This document shows positions 17,747 to 26,182 of a DNA stretch of 64,000 nucleotides, one piece after another. The notes below the pieces were generated by a model. That model ran no database searches. It had not been told where the DNA came from and saw only the letters and a program-made list of their open reading frames with translations. A program made the translations under genes and the position numbers. Each line of letters starts with the position of its first letter. Within the stretch, counting starts at the first letter, position 1. The stretch lies in NCBI GenBank assembly GCA_025758065.1, contig CP107199.1:3755501-3819500 (forward strand). Reading direction: 5' to 3'. The stretch comes from Lachnospiraceae bacterium. GTDB lineage: Bacteria > Bacillota > Clostridia > Lachnospirales > Lachnospiraceae.

Positions 17747-18664
17747 TTATAAATATTTTTTCTTTGCGTCGCATATCATCTGTGCTGCTTCTTTTACAAT
17801 GTCCATATCTGCTTCGACTAATGCCGGAAGAGGTTCTCTTACTCCGCCAAGTTCAAGGCCCTCATTGATTTTGAGAATTGCCTTAATGACTGCATACATA
17901 TTTCCATGAGCGGAGCACATTTTGTAAATGATTGCATCGCAGGCATACTGAATCTCTCTTGCTTTTTCCATTTCTCCGGCTTTTACATATTCATCCAGTT
18001 TCAGATACAGTTCCGGCATAGCTCCATAGGTTCCTCCAATAGCGCCTTCCGCTCCAATCACGCGGCCACTCATAAACTGTTCATCCGGGCCATTAAAGAT
18101 AATGTAGTCTGGGCCAGCTGCCTGTTTGAACATCTGAATATCCTGAACTGGCATGGATGAGTTTTTCACACCGATCACATTCGGATTTTTTCTCATCTCT
18201 GCAAAAAGATTCTGTGTTAAAGCAACACCGGCAAGCTGCGGAATGTTATAGATTACAAAATCAGTATGCGGTGCTGCAGCACTGATATCGTTCCAGTACT
18301 TTGCAATAGCATATTCTGGTAAGTGGAAATAGATCGGAGGAATTGCTGCAATTGCATCTACTCCTAAGCTCTCAGCATGCTTTGCCAATTCCTGGCTGTC
18401 TTTTGTATTATTGCATGCAACATGCGCAATAACAGTAAGCTTACCCTCTGCGGCCTTCATAACATTTTCCAGAATGATCTTACGATCCTCGACGCTCTGA
18501 TAAATGCACTCTCCTGAAGAACCATTTACATAAACTCCCTTTACACCTTTCTCTACAAAGTATCTTGTCAGTGCCTGCACTCCTTCTGGGCTTACATTTC
18601 CCTCTTTGTCATAACATGCATAAAATGCAGGAATGACTCCTTTGTACTTTTCAAGATTTCTCAT
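17747..18664 (-). CDS. nanA: N-acetylneuraminate lyase
   Basis: 305 residues, DHDPS/NAL class I aldolase TIM barrel that splits Neu5Ac into ManNAc and pyruvate. Schiff-base Lys167 is in NVIGVKNSS, catalytic Tyr139 in FVIYNIPQ, and the carboxylate loop is NGSSGE at residues 47-52. Length and motifs fit NAL better than dihydrodipicolinate synthase, and the gene sits between nanE and a sialic acid symporter. nanE lies 42 bp upstream in the same operon. Confidence 0.95.
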   Translation of the reverse strand: MRNLEKYKGVIPAFYACYDKEGNVSPEGVQALTRYFVEKGVKGVYVNGSSGECIYQSVEDRKIILENVMKAAEGKLTVIAHVACNNTKDSQELAKHAESLGVDAIAAIPPIYFHLPEYAIAKYWNDISAAAPHTDFVIYNIPQLAGVALTQNLFAEMRKNPNVIGVKNSSMPVQDIQMFKQAAGPDYIIFNGPDEQFMSGRVIGAEGAIGGTYGAMPELYLKLDEYVKAGEMEKAREIQYACDAIIYKMCSAHGNMYAVIKAILKINEGLELGGVREPLPALVEADMDIVKEAAQMICDAKKKYL

Positions 18665-18705
18665 GATTATACTTCCTTTCTTTATATAAACTTCAATAGT
18701 TCCTT

Positions 18706-19398
18706 TTAACGTTCCATACCCTCAACAAATGATTTTGTAATCAGCTGAGGCCTTGTAATGATAGAGCCAACAACCACACTGTAAGCACCAAGTTCTATCA
18801 CACGTCTTGCTTTTTCAGGAGTATTGATATTTCCCTCAGCAATCACTCTGTGTTTTGCCTTATCTACAATTTTTCTAAGAATTTCAAAATCATTTGCCTC
18901 GATCTTGTCACCCTTGCTCTGCTTAGTGTATCCAACCATTGTTGTTCCAATAAAATCGAATCCTAACTCATCAGCGTGGAGGGCTTCTTCTACAGTCGAG
19001 CAATCGGCCATCCAAAGCTGATTCGGATATTTTTCCTTTACTTCATGGAAAAATTCATCCAAACTCTTATTTCCAGGTCTTTTTGAAATCGTTGCATCCA
19101 TAGCAATAATTTCCGGTTTGACCTCCATCAGCTCTTCTACCTCTTTCATTGTCGGAGTAATATAAATTTCGCTGTCCGCATAATCTCTTTTTACAATTCC
19201 GATAATTGGGAGATCCACCTGAGACTGAATTTCTTTAATATCTTCTTTCGTATTCGCCCGGATTCCGCTTGCGCCGCCGACTTTTGCCGCCAGTGCCATT
19301 CTTCCCATAATAAAAGATGAATGTAACGGTTCATCTGGTAACGCCTGACATGATACAATCAATTTTCCTTTCAAGTTTTCTACTTTTTGATTCATCAT
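18706..19398 (-). CDS. nanE: N-acetylmannosamine-6-phosphate 2-epimerase
   Basis: 230 residues, NanE TIM barrel converting ManNAc-6-P to GlcNAc-6-P. Motifs: KLIVSCQALPDEPLHSS at the N-terminus, GIVKRDYADSEIYITPT with the catalytic Lys, MADCSTVEEA, IAEGNINTPEKARR and VVGSIITRP with the phosphate-binding loop. AGGAGG precedes two adjacent ATGs, so the start is 19398 or 19395. First gene of the nan operon; its promoter overlaps a palindromic operator. Confidence 0.95.
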   Translation of the reverse strand: MMNQKVENLKGKLIVSCQALPDEPLHSSFIMGRMALAAKVGGASGIRANTKEDIKEIQSQVDLPIIGIVKRDYADSEIYITPTMKEVEELMEVKPEIIAMDATISKRPGNKSLDEFFHEVKEKYPNQLWMADCSTVEEALHADELGFDFIGTTMVGYTKQSKGDKIEANDFEILRKIVDKAKHRVIAEGNINTPEKARRVIELGAYSVVVGSIITRPQLITKSFVEGMER

Positions 19399-19423
19399 TC
19401 TGTCCTCCTCTGTTCATGTCCGT

Positions 19424-19452
19424 AGTATAGTCTTTTATAAAACTATTTTCAA
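19424..19452 (-). promoter_or_regulatory. sigma-70 promoter of the nan operon
   Basis: On the minus strand TTGAAA (19452-19447), 17-bp spacer, TATACT (19429-19424), 26 bp before the nanE ATG. Confidence 0.8.
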
Positions 19453-19583
19453 GATATTATCTGTTTGTTGTAACTAGTTTCATGTTTTTTGTCCAAAACC
19501 TTATTATCTCCAGAAATGTATTTTTCTTTTTGAACAATATGCACAAACGCATGGCCTATTTTTCAATCTGTGAAACTAGTTTC
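19439..19583. promoter_or_regulatory. palindromic operators between nanE and nagB (probable RpiR sites)
   Basis: GAAACTAGTTTC at 19572-19583 is a perfect 12-bp palindrome. GTAACTAGTTTC at 19470-19481 differs at one position, and AAAACTATTTTC at 19439-19450 at two; the last overlaps the -35 box of the nan promoter. Their placement in the divergent region next to a cluster with one RpiR gene makes them the best operator candidates. Confidence 0.65.
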
Positions 19584-19600
19584 TTTTGATCGATTTTCTA

Positions 19601-19628
19601 TTGAATTTTTTTTCTTTCTGGATATACT
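19601..19628 (+). promoter_or_regulatory. sigma-70 promoter of nagB
   Basis: TTGAAT (19601-19606), 16-bp spacer, TATACT (19623-19628), followed by AAAGGGGAT as ribosome site and the nagB ATG at 19677. Confidence 0.7.
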
Positions 19629-19676
19629 AAATTACAAACGATTAATAAATAAATTAAAGAAAAGGGGATTAAGAAA

Positions 19677-20405
19677 ATGGTTATCTATAAGGCAAAGAAT
19701 TACCAGGACATGAGCAGAAAAGCTGCAAATATTATTTCCGCACAGATTATTATGAAACCGGACTGTGTACTCGGATTAGCAACCGGTTCCTCTCCAGTCG
19801 GCACTTATAAACAGCTGATTGAATGGTATAACAAAGGAGATCTGGACTTTTCCAAGGTAACAAGCATTAATCTGGACGAATACAAAGGATTAAGCCCGGA
19901 AAATGACCAGAGCTATCGTTACTTTATGAACTACAACCTATTCAATCATGTAAACATCGATAAGTCCCGTACCTTTGTTCCGGACGGACTGGAAAGTGAT
20001 TCCCAAAAGGCATGTGATACTTATAACGAGATCATCCGGCAGCAGGGTGGCATCGATCTGCAGCTTCTGGGCCTTGGTCACAACGGCCATATCGGTTTCA
20101 ATGAGCCGGGTGCTGCATTTGAAAAGGAAACCCACTGTGTGGATCTGACCGAAAGCACCATCGAGGCAAATAAGCGCTTCTTCGCTTCAGAAGATGATGT
20201 CCCGAGACAGGCTTACACCATGGGTATTAAGAACATCATGCAGGCCAAAAAGATCCTGGTTGTCGTAAGCGGAGAGGATAAGGCAGATATTTTAAAAGAG
20301 GTCCTCTATGGTGCCATCACACCTCAAGTTCCTGCATCCATCTTACAGCTTCATAACGATGTGACCATCGTTGCAGATGAGGCAGCTCTTAGTAAAATTA
20401 AGTAA
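19677..20405 (+). CDS. nagB: glucosamine-6-phosphate deaminase
   Basis: 242 residues. Converts GlcN-6-P to fructose-6-P and ammonia, the last step that brings sialic acid and GlcNAc carbon into glycolysis. Motifs: VLGLATGSSPVGTY (phosphate loop, residues about 31-44), INLDEYKGL with the catalytic Asp, LGLGHNGHIGFNEPG with the ring-opening His. Shorter than E. coli NagB (266), as usual for Firmicutes enzymes without the allosteric extension. Divergent from the nan operon and sharing its operator region, so probably co-regulated. Confidence 0.96.
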   Translation: MVIYKAKNYQDMSRKAANIISAQIIMKPDCVLGLATGSSPVGTYKQLIEWYNKGDLDFSKVTSINLDEYKGLSPENDQSYRYFMNYNLFNHVNIDKSRTFVPDGLESDSQKACDTYNEIIRQQGGIDLQLLGLGHNGHIGFNEPGAAFEKETHCVDLTESTIEANKRFFASEDDVPRQAYTMGIKNIMQAKKILVVVSGEDKADILKEVLYGAITPQVPASILQLHNDVTIVADEAALSKIK

Positions 20406-20428
20406 GCTCTTTGCATCTGATCCAATAT

Positions 20429-20481
20429 AAAATACCGGATAGGCATTTGGCATATTGCTAAGCGGCTGACCGGTATTTTTT
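20429..20481 (+). terminator. intrinsic terminator of nagB
   Basis: AAAATACCGG (20429-20438) pairs with CCGGTATTTT (20470-20479), ending in a T6 run. Confidence 0.85.
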
Positions 20482-20580
20482 CATATTCATTTATTACTTG
20501 CTTCGGCATTTCCCCTCAAAACCTCTGCACAATATAAAAACAACGACAGCCTTTATGCAACAAAAGTGCCGTATCCATAC

Positions 20581-20618
20581 AAAAGGAGCCTTCACCCGGC
20601 ATATGCCAGGCAAAGGCC
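20581..20618 (-). terminator. intrinsic terminator after the cell-wall-binding fragment
   Basis: On the minus strand GCCTTTGCCTGGC, loop ATAT, GCCGGGTGAAGGC (one mismatch), then TCCTTTT. It lies 25 bp past the stop of the fragment at 20643. Confidence 0.7.
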
Positions 20619-20642
20619 CATTCTTATTGCTTATTTCTTTTT

Positions 20643-21119
20643 TTACTGAATCCAGGTTCCATCCGGTCCTATTTTATAGCCGTTCTGGGTCATCTCATCT
20701 GCAGCCATGATACCATCCGGCTTCAGATAATACCAGTGTTCATTCCAGAACAGCCAGCCAGTGATCATATCTCCGCCTGCATTTAAGTAGTACCAGTGGC
20801 CCATGTAAGACACCCACTCGCTGTGTGCCATAATACCATCCGTCTTAAACCAGTACCAGTGACTGTCTTTCTGTACCCAGCAGTCTGCCGCAAGCTCCAG
20901 CGTAAGTACATTCTGTGCATTCTCATCGCTCATATACGGGGTTGCCGTAATGATCATCACCAGATCACTGCTTTGGGTGCGGTATGCCGTTTCACCGCTT
21001 CCGCCGGATAATACTACCCGGAACGCACACTGTCCATTTGTTCCTGCAAGTGCGCCGATGCTGCCCTTTACCGATACATTCAGTTCCGCCTTCATATCTG
21101 GATTTATCATGGAAGACAT
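20643..21119 (-). pseudogene. C-terminal fragment of a cell-wall-binding repeat protein
   Basis: 158 codons. The last about 75 residues are three choline/cell-wall-binding type repeats (DSHWYWFKTDGIMAHSEW, MGHWYYLNAGGDMITGW, NEHWYYLKPDGIMAADE) and the ending NGYKIGPDGTW, typical for surface proteins. The upstream 80 residues resemble a beta-sandwich segment of such a protein. There is no signal peptide and no ribosome site; the frame is closed by a TGA about 39 bp upstream of the first ATG and abuts the histidine kinase gene. I read it as the 3' remnant of a large secreted protein, with its own terminator retained. A short expressed protein cannot be excluded. Confidence 0.65.
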
Positions 21120-21174
21120 CGCTTCAAATTTTTCAGAAATTAAGAGGATGGTGATTCACGTTGGTTTTCAACGG

Positions 21175-22353
21175 CTATACTGTTTTTTCTGCCTCTATAC
21201 TCATTTTCACTTCAAATGTCGTCCCCAAATGCTTATTTGTATAAACTTTAATCGTCCCGTCATGAACCCGCACAACTTCTCGCACCATCGCAAGTCCAAG
21301 CCCCACACCTCCAAGTTCCCGGCTTCTTGACTTATCTACCCGGAAGAACGGTTCAAAGATCTGTTCCCTGAATGCTTCATCAATTCCATTTCCTGTATCC
21401 GAAACCGTCAGGACAACTTTGTTCTTCTCCCTTAGTGCTGATACCATAACGGTTCCATCTTTCCGATTATATTTAATCGCATTTTCCACAAGATTATATA
21501 GCATCCTGTAAATCAGAATATCACTTCCTGTCAAAAATAATACTTCGTCTGCCGTTTCCTTTACTTTCTGTGACTTCTGTATCAGTTCAACCTTCTTTTC
21601 CTGTGCCAGCGGTTCCAAATCTGTCAACACTTCCTCAATCAGGCTATGGATTTCAATTCTGTCATTTCGCGCTACTGTCTGTAATTCGCTCATATCCAAA
21701 AGCGTTCTGACCAACTTGCCAAGACGTTCATTCTGCTCCGTTACCATCTGAATTGTCTCTTCTGTCGCTGTTGTACTCTCTGGATGTTCTGTTGTATGGT
21801 ATAGATCCAGTTGTGCCTGGATTAAAGCCAGTGGCGTACGTAACTCATGTGCTGCATTTCCCGTAAACTGACGCTGCGTCTCAAATGATACTGAAAGCCG
21901 CATGAGCATTTTATTGTAAGATATACGAAGTCTGTCCAGCTCTGCAATCTTATTCTCTTCGATTGTATAATCTGTCAGATTCTGTGCCTGAACTTTTTCC
22001 ACTGTCTCCGAAAATTCCCTGAGTGGTTTCAATGCCCGTCCACTGATAAAATACGTCGCTGCACCGCCAAACAGCGCTACAATAGCAGTAATCAGAAGGC
22101 TTCTACTTCTATAATCTGATTTGGAGTTATAAACCTCCATAGAAAACTGTGCCACAAAGTCATCCCACTCATTATCCGGAATATCAATGTACACCGCTTC
22201 CGGCGCTATGCCCTGATCCGTGATAGATGCCTGAAGCGTATCGAAATAATAGACTCCGTTTTTATATAAAAAAAAGGTAAGGCATCCGCATAATATGGTG
22301 ATCAACGCTGTTGTAAGAAGTGTTAATTCCCACTGGAGTGATATTTTTTTCAT
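21175..22353 (-). CDS. two-component sensor histidine kinase
   Basis: 392 residues from the ATG at 22353, which overlaps the TGA of the response regulator gene (ATGA). Two membrane segments (about residues 8-29 and 86-104) flank a small extracytoplasmic domain of some 60 residues; then a HAMP-like linker, the phosphoacceptor motif HELRTPLALIQAQ, N box NLVENAIKYN, and G boxes SDTGNGIDEAF and GVGLGLAMV. Pairs with the OmpR-type regulator. The divergent neighbours are thiol redox genes, so the signal may concern the envelope redox state or a metal; that is inference. Confidence 0.93.
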   Translation of the reverse strand: MKKISLQWELTLLTTALITILCGCLTFFLYKNGVYYFDTLQASITDQGIAPEAVYIDIPDNEWDDFVAQFSMEVYNSKSDYRSRSLLITAIVALFGGAATYFISGRALKPLREFSETVEKVQAQNLTDYTIEENKIAELDRLRISYNKMLMRLSVSFETQRQFTGNAAHELRTPLALIQAQLDLYHTTEHPESTTATEETIQMVTEQNERLGKLVRTLLDMSELQTVARNDRIEIHSLIEEVLTDLEPLAQEKKVELIQKSQKVKETADEVLFLTGSDILIYRMLYNLVENAIKYNRKDGTVMVSALREKNKVVLTVSDTGNGIDEAFREQIFEPFFRVDKSRSRELGGVGLGLAMVREVVRVHDGTIKVYTNKHLGTTFEVKMSIEAEKTV

Positions 22354-23045
22354 GCTTTGCCATCTCCCCATATCTTATACCCCTCACCGATTTTGTTCAC
22401 GATTGGATCATATCCGAGTCCTGCTTTCAGTTTTTTTCTCAAAGAAGACATATGCACTCGGATTGAAGCGCTAAAACTGTCCACAGAATAATCCCAGACA
22501 TGCTCAATCAGTTCTTCCTGACTGACCGGTCTTCCTTGATTTAAAAGGAGATATTCTAAAATCCCATTTTCTTTTCTCGTTAATACAACCGGGTTATTTT
22601 CTGCATATGCAACCCTTTCTCTCGTATCAAATCGAAGTTTTCCACACTCCAGGCAGATATTTTTCTGTACAAATTTTCTTCTTGTCAGGCTTCTCACGCG
22701 AGCCTCCAGTTCCTGAAGGTGAAATGGCTTTTCCATATAATCATTTGCACCAGAATCCAATCCCTCAACCTTATCTGCAATCTGACTCCTTGCAGACAGA
22801 ATTAATACTTTTGTCTCTTCATTTTCTTTACGAAGTTCCCGAAGGATCTCCATCCCATCCAACCCTGGCAGGTTAAGATCAAGCACAATCAGGTCATACA
22901 GTTCCGTATAGATCATATCCAGTGCTCGCTCTCCATCATTACACATATCCACCTCATAACCTGCCATGTGCAGACTTTTCGCAATCATATCACATAATTT
23001 CTTCTCATCTTCAATAACTAATAATCTCAATTCACTTTTCTCCAT
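22350..23045 (-). CDS. OmpR-family response regulator
   Basis: 231 residues from the ATG at 23045. Receiver domain with acidic pocket ED at residues 12-13, phosphorylated Asp56 (IVLDLNLPGLDG) and Lys in YMEKPF; C-terminal winged helix ending SIRVHMSSLRKKLKAG and NKIGEGYKIWG. A TTG codon five codons later has a better spaced GGAG and could be the true start. Coupled to the kinase by a 4-bp overlap. A perfect 14-bp palindrome lies in its promoter region. Confidence 0.92.
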   Translation of the reverse strand: MEKSELRLLVIEDEKKLCDMIAKSLHMAGYEVDMCNDGERALDMIYTELYDLIVLDLNLPGLDGMEILRELRKENEETKVLILSARSQIADKVEGLDSGANDYMEKPFHLQELEARVRSLTRRKFVQKNICLECGKLRFDTRERVAYAENNPVVLTRKENGILEYLLLNQGRPVSQEELIEHVWDYSVDSFSASIRVHMSSLRKKLKAGLGYDPIVNKIGEGYKIWGDGKA

Positions 23046-23070
23046 TTCCTTAACAGGGAATTTACATCCC

Positions 23071-23084
23071 ACATTATATAATGT
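23071..23084. promoter_or_regulatory. 14-bp palindrome upstream of the response regulator
   Basis: ACATTATATAATGT is perfectly symmetric and contains the TATAAT-like box on either strand, 26 bp from the regulator ATG, in the gap to the divergent redox genes. Candidate promoter core or operator. Confidence 0.4.
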
Positions 23085-23167
23085 AACCATTGAACAGTCA
23101 ATAAACCGCCTTTGAACAATAATATCGAAAGGAGCAGTTACTGCTTACAGTAACAAGTGATGCCTTA

Positions 23168-23308
23168 ATGAAATCAGAAAAAGCAATACAAATTTTTTTA
23201 CTTGCAGTTGGTCTCGTTTTTTTTCTTGTTGGAATTTTCCGTGGAGAAGCTGCAACTGTACTTAGTAAAGCAATAAAATTGTGTATGGAGTGTGTCGGAA
23301 TTGGATAA
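23168..23308 (+). CDS. CXXC mini-protein (CD1871A family)
   Basis: 46 residues: one membrane helix (IFLLAVGLVFFLVGIF) followed by FRGEAATVLSKAIKLCMECVGIG, with a CXXC pair four residues from the end of the conserved tail. This matches the small CD1871A-type CXXC proteins that Clostridia encode directly before a 4Fe-4S membrane protein and a thioredoxin-like lipoprotein. The role is unknown; a thiol relay at the membrane is plausible. The 3' end overlaps the next gene by 17 bp. AAAGGAG (23129-23135) is too far from this ATG; a GTG at 23156 may extend the start by four codons. Confidence 0.82.
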   Translation: MKSEKAIQIFLLAVGLVFFLVGIFRGEAATVLSKAIKLCMECVGIG

Positions 23309-24176
23309 AAAATTAAAATCAAACAAGAACTATCTGGTTGGTTTCCGCGGATGTTTTCAGGCAACTGCAACACTGCTGACCAATCTTCATATTCCGAATC
23401 TGTTTAAAGGAAAACTTTATCAGGGAAAGCTAAAAACAATATGTGCACCAGGGCTGAACTGTTACTCTTGCCCATCTGCCACAGGTGCCTGTCCAATTGG
23501 AGCTTTCCAAGCTGTAGTCGGTTCATCAAAATTCAAGTTCACCTACTACATCACCGGATTCTTTATCTTACTAGGAGTTCTATTAGGACGATTTATCTGC
23601 GGTTTTCTCTGTCCGTTTGGATGGTTTCAAGATCTGTTACATAAAATTCCAAGTAAGAAACTATCTACTGCAAAACTAAAACCCATGCGGTATCTGAAAT
23701 ACGCAGTTTTAGTCATCTTTGTTATACTACTTCCGACATTTGTAACTAACTCGCTGGGTATGGGAGACCCATTCTTCTGCAAATACATATGTCCACAAGG
23801 CGTACTTGAAGGCGCAGCTCCACTGTCACTTGTTAATCCAGGAATCCGTGCGGCACTTGGGCGCTTATTTATGTTCAAGTTTATAATCCTTGTATTTGTA
23901 ATCATTTTAAGTATTCTGTTTTACCGTCCATTCTGTAAGTGGATCTGTCCACTTGGCGCTACCTACTCGCTGTTTAACAACATATCATTTCTTAAGATTA
24001 GGGTAGATTCTGAAAAATGTGTTAGCTGTCAAAAATGTAGTCATTCCTGCAAAATGGATGTAAATGTAGTAGACACACCAAATCACCCGGAATGTATCCG
24101 GTGTGGAGCATGTGTGAAGGCCTGTCCAACGAATGCGATCTGCTATCATTACGGATTTTCAAGAAGAAACAGCTGA
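23292..24176 (+). CDS. 4Fe-4S membrane protein (NapH/YccM-like)
   Basis: 294 residues. Several membrane segments carry the motif pairs CPFGWF, CPQG and CPLGATYS of the NapH/RdxA family, and an N-terminal cysteine cluster (CYSCPSATGACPIGAF). The C-terminus holds two ferredoxin clusters: CVSCQKCSHSCKMDV and CIRCGACVKACPTNAI. Such proteins move electrons through the membrane, probably to an extracytoplasmic thiol partner. Start is GTG at 23292 or TTG at 23301; GGAG at 23287-23290 fits the TTG better (10 nt). Second gene of the trio with the CXXC mini-protein and TlpA lipoprotein. Confidence 0.9.
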   Translation: MSELDKKLKSNKNYLVGFRGCFQATATLLTNLHIPNLFKGKLYQGKLKTICAPGLNCYSCPSATGACPIGAFQAVVGSSKFKFTYYITGFFILLGVLLGRFICGFLCPFGWFQDLLHKIPSKKLSTAKLKPMRYLKYAVLVIFVILLPTFVTNSLGMGDPFFCKYICPQGVLEGAAPLSLVNPGIRAALGRLFMFKFIILVFVIILSILFYRPFCKWICPLGATYSLFNNISFLKIRVDSEKCVSCQKCSHSCKMDVNVVDTPNHPECIRCGACVKACPTNAICYHYGFSRRNS

Positions 24177-24228
24177 CAATAGATAAACTAAAATGAATCA
24201 AATAATATTCAAAAGGAGATTAAAAATT

Positions 24229-25173
24229 ATGAAAAACAAAACAAGTAGAGTAAACAAAATGAAATTGAAAAAAGCAATTGTGGCATCTCTTGCCATTTTT
24301 ATTCTTCTTGCATTCACAGGTTGCGGAACTTCATCTAGTTTGGCAACAACTGAACACACAAAGCAGGAAAATCCTTCTAAAACAGATTCAAACATGTCGG
24401 CTGAACCGAATGAAAAGCTGAATGACCTTTTTCAACAGGAAAACCAGATCTTTGCAAATCACAAAAATGTATGGGACAAGGCATTTGACCTTATGAGTAA
24501 GAACATTGACGGTGATCCCATGAATGAAGACTACGCAGACTTTCTTGCAAATACAATAGAATCACACAAAGATTCTTTCTCCAAAGAAGAATATGTTACT
24601 CTGAGTAAAGACATCAAAACGATTCGTGGCATTGAAGAAGAGATTGCAAAACTAGAAAAAGAAATTGCCACATCTGCTTCTTCCAGCAGTAGTTCCTCCA
24701 GCTCAGCTGACTCTGCTGGTGTGTTCCACGGTTTCAAAGGGAAAGATCTGGATGGTAACGATGTAGATGAAAACCTATTCTCCAAAAATAAAGTTACGGT
24801 TGTAAACTTCTGGTTCAGCGGATGCAAGCCTTGCGTTGAAGAACTTTCTAAACTGAATGAATTAAATGATAAAATTAAAAAAATGGGCGGCGAAGTTGTT
24901 GGTATCAATACAGACACATTAGATGATAATCAGGATGGGATCAAAGAAGCGAAAGACATCCTCAAGTCCCAAGGAGCTTCCTACAAAAACTTGACTTTCG
25001 CTTCCGATTCAACAGTTGGAAAATATGCAGGAAACATTATAGCATTTCCAACAACAGTTCTCGTAGATAAAGGCGGAAATATCATTAGCGAACCTTTCAT
25101 GGGCGGAATCGATGATCAAGCAAACTACGAGCAATTAACGAAACAAATTCAGTCCATACTTGATCAGGAATAA
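24229..25173 (+). CDS. TlpA-family thioredoxin-like lipoprotein
   Basis: 314 residues from the ATG at 24229, chosen for the AAAAGGAG before it. A signal peptide ends in the lipobox FTGC; a helical, charged region with a poly-Ser linker (about residues 150-160) precedes a thioredoxin fold with active site WFSGCKPCVEEL and cis-Pro in FPTTVLVD. It is anchored outside the membrane and reduces or exchanges disulfides. It lies 52 bp after the 4Fe-4S protein that may supply its electrons. An earlier in-frame ATG at 24193 lacks a ribosome site. Confidence 0.9.
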   Translation: MKNKTSRVNKMKLKKAIVASLAIFILLAFTGCGTSSSLATTEHTKQENPSKTDSNMSAEPNEKLNDLFQQENQIFANHKNVWDKAFDLMSKNIDGDPMNEDYADFLANTIESHKDSFSKEEYVTLSKDIKTIRGIEEEIAKLEKEIATSASSSSSSSSSADSAGVFHGFKGKDLDGNDVDENLFSKNKVTVVNFWFSGCKPCVEELSKLNELNDKIKKMGGEVVGINTDTLDDNQDGIKEAKDILKSQGASYKNLTFASDSTVGKYAGNIIAFPTTVLVDKGGNIISEPFMGGIDDQANYEQLTKQIQSILDQE

Positions 25174-25273
25174 TTCATTTACTGAAGATTTATGCTTTTT
25201 TATGTTGTATATAAATGCTTGATTCTGATGTTGTCAAGATTGGTTGACACATTTTTCTCAAGGACATCATGGA

Positions 25274-26182
25274 CTATGCTGCTATACGCAGAGAATCATA
25301 GTATCTCTGTCGCTTGAGCATGGGAGGAAGACCACCATTGGTGGTGCAAATCCTCCGATTGTTCCAATAACTGATAAAGTATCTCCAGATTAGAGACTTC
25401 AGTTCGGACACAGTCAGGTTTTCACTGTTGTATCGGTCATACAATAATTCTGTCTTTAGACGCGCCCACATGCTTTCACAACGGGCATTGTCATGGCATC
25501 GACCACCGGCACTGTTCATACTTTGGATGATTTCATATTTTCTCAGGGTGCTGCGGTAAAGCTCACTGGTATATTGGCTACCTCGATCGGAGTGAAGCAC
25601 TGCTCCTTGAATTTCAGGATATGCGATAAAAGCGTTTTCTACCGTATGCTGGCAAAGCGTTGCCTTCATCGTGGTTTCCATTGCCAGCCCCAGTACTGCT
25701 GAATCAAAACAATCGAAGATTGCCGAAACATAGAGTTTTCCATCTTTTGCTTTGATTTCGGTGATATCTGTCACGCATTTTTCAAGAGGCTTTTCTGATG
25801 TGAAATTTCTCTTAAGAAGATCATCCGATTTACGAGCCTCACGGTCTGCTTTCGTAATTCCTTTCGGATTACGCTTAGGACGATGACTGAGACCGATTTT
25901 TTCCATGACTCTATAAACGGTACGCTCACTGGGGATAGGAATGCCATCAGGTCGTTTAAGAGTTAATGCCTGGAACATACGTACACGTCCATAGGTGTCG
26001 TTGCAGACATCCTCAGCATGGATTTCAAGCATGGTATCTGCAAGCGTCTGGTATTTCCACGGACGGTCTTTTACGGACAGATATTTATAAAATCCCTGGC
26101 GGCTCACATGTAACATACGACAGTAAAAAGCCAGTTTTCCCTTGATGGTGCCATCGTCAGTCTTAATCGCAATGAATTTCAT
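25274..26182 (-). CDS. IS3-family transposase OrfB (DDE integrase domain)
   Basis: 302 residues. HTH_21-type N-terminal region (CRMLHVSRQGFYKYL), then the rve catalytic core with DDE residues in CVTDITEIKA (first Asp), VLHSDRGSQYTS (second Asp) and DNARCESMWARLKTE (Glu). Start ATG overlaps the orfA stop (ATGA); fusion to OrfA by programmed frameshift is usual in IS3 but not required here. Intact, so the element may still be active. Confidence 0.93.
   Translation of the reverse strand: MKFIAIKTDDGTIKGKLAFYCRMLHVSRQGFYKYLSVKDRPWKYQTLADTMLEIHAEDVCNDTYGRVRMFQALTLKRPDGIPIPSERTVYRVMEKIGLSHRPKRNPKGITKADREARKSDDLLKRNFTSEKPLEKCVTDITEIKAKDGKLYVSAIFDCFDSAVLGLAMETTMKATLCQHTVENAFIAYPEIQGAVLHSDRGSQYTSELYRSTLRKYEIIQSMNSAGGRCHDNARCESMWARLKTELLYDRYNSENLTVSELKSLIWRYFISYWNNRRICTTNGGLPPMLKRQRYYDSLRIAA

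Noticed and set aside
20498..20710. Possible plus-strand peptide gene after nagB
   Set aside because: It runs through the nagB-side terminator region into the antisense of the cell-wall-binding fragment and has no ribosome site.
23098..23373. Minus-strand frame opposite the CXXC mini-protein
   Set aside because: It is antisense to two genes with clear family motifs and starts inside the 4Fe-4S gene.
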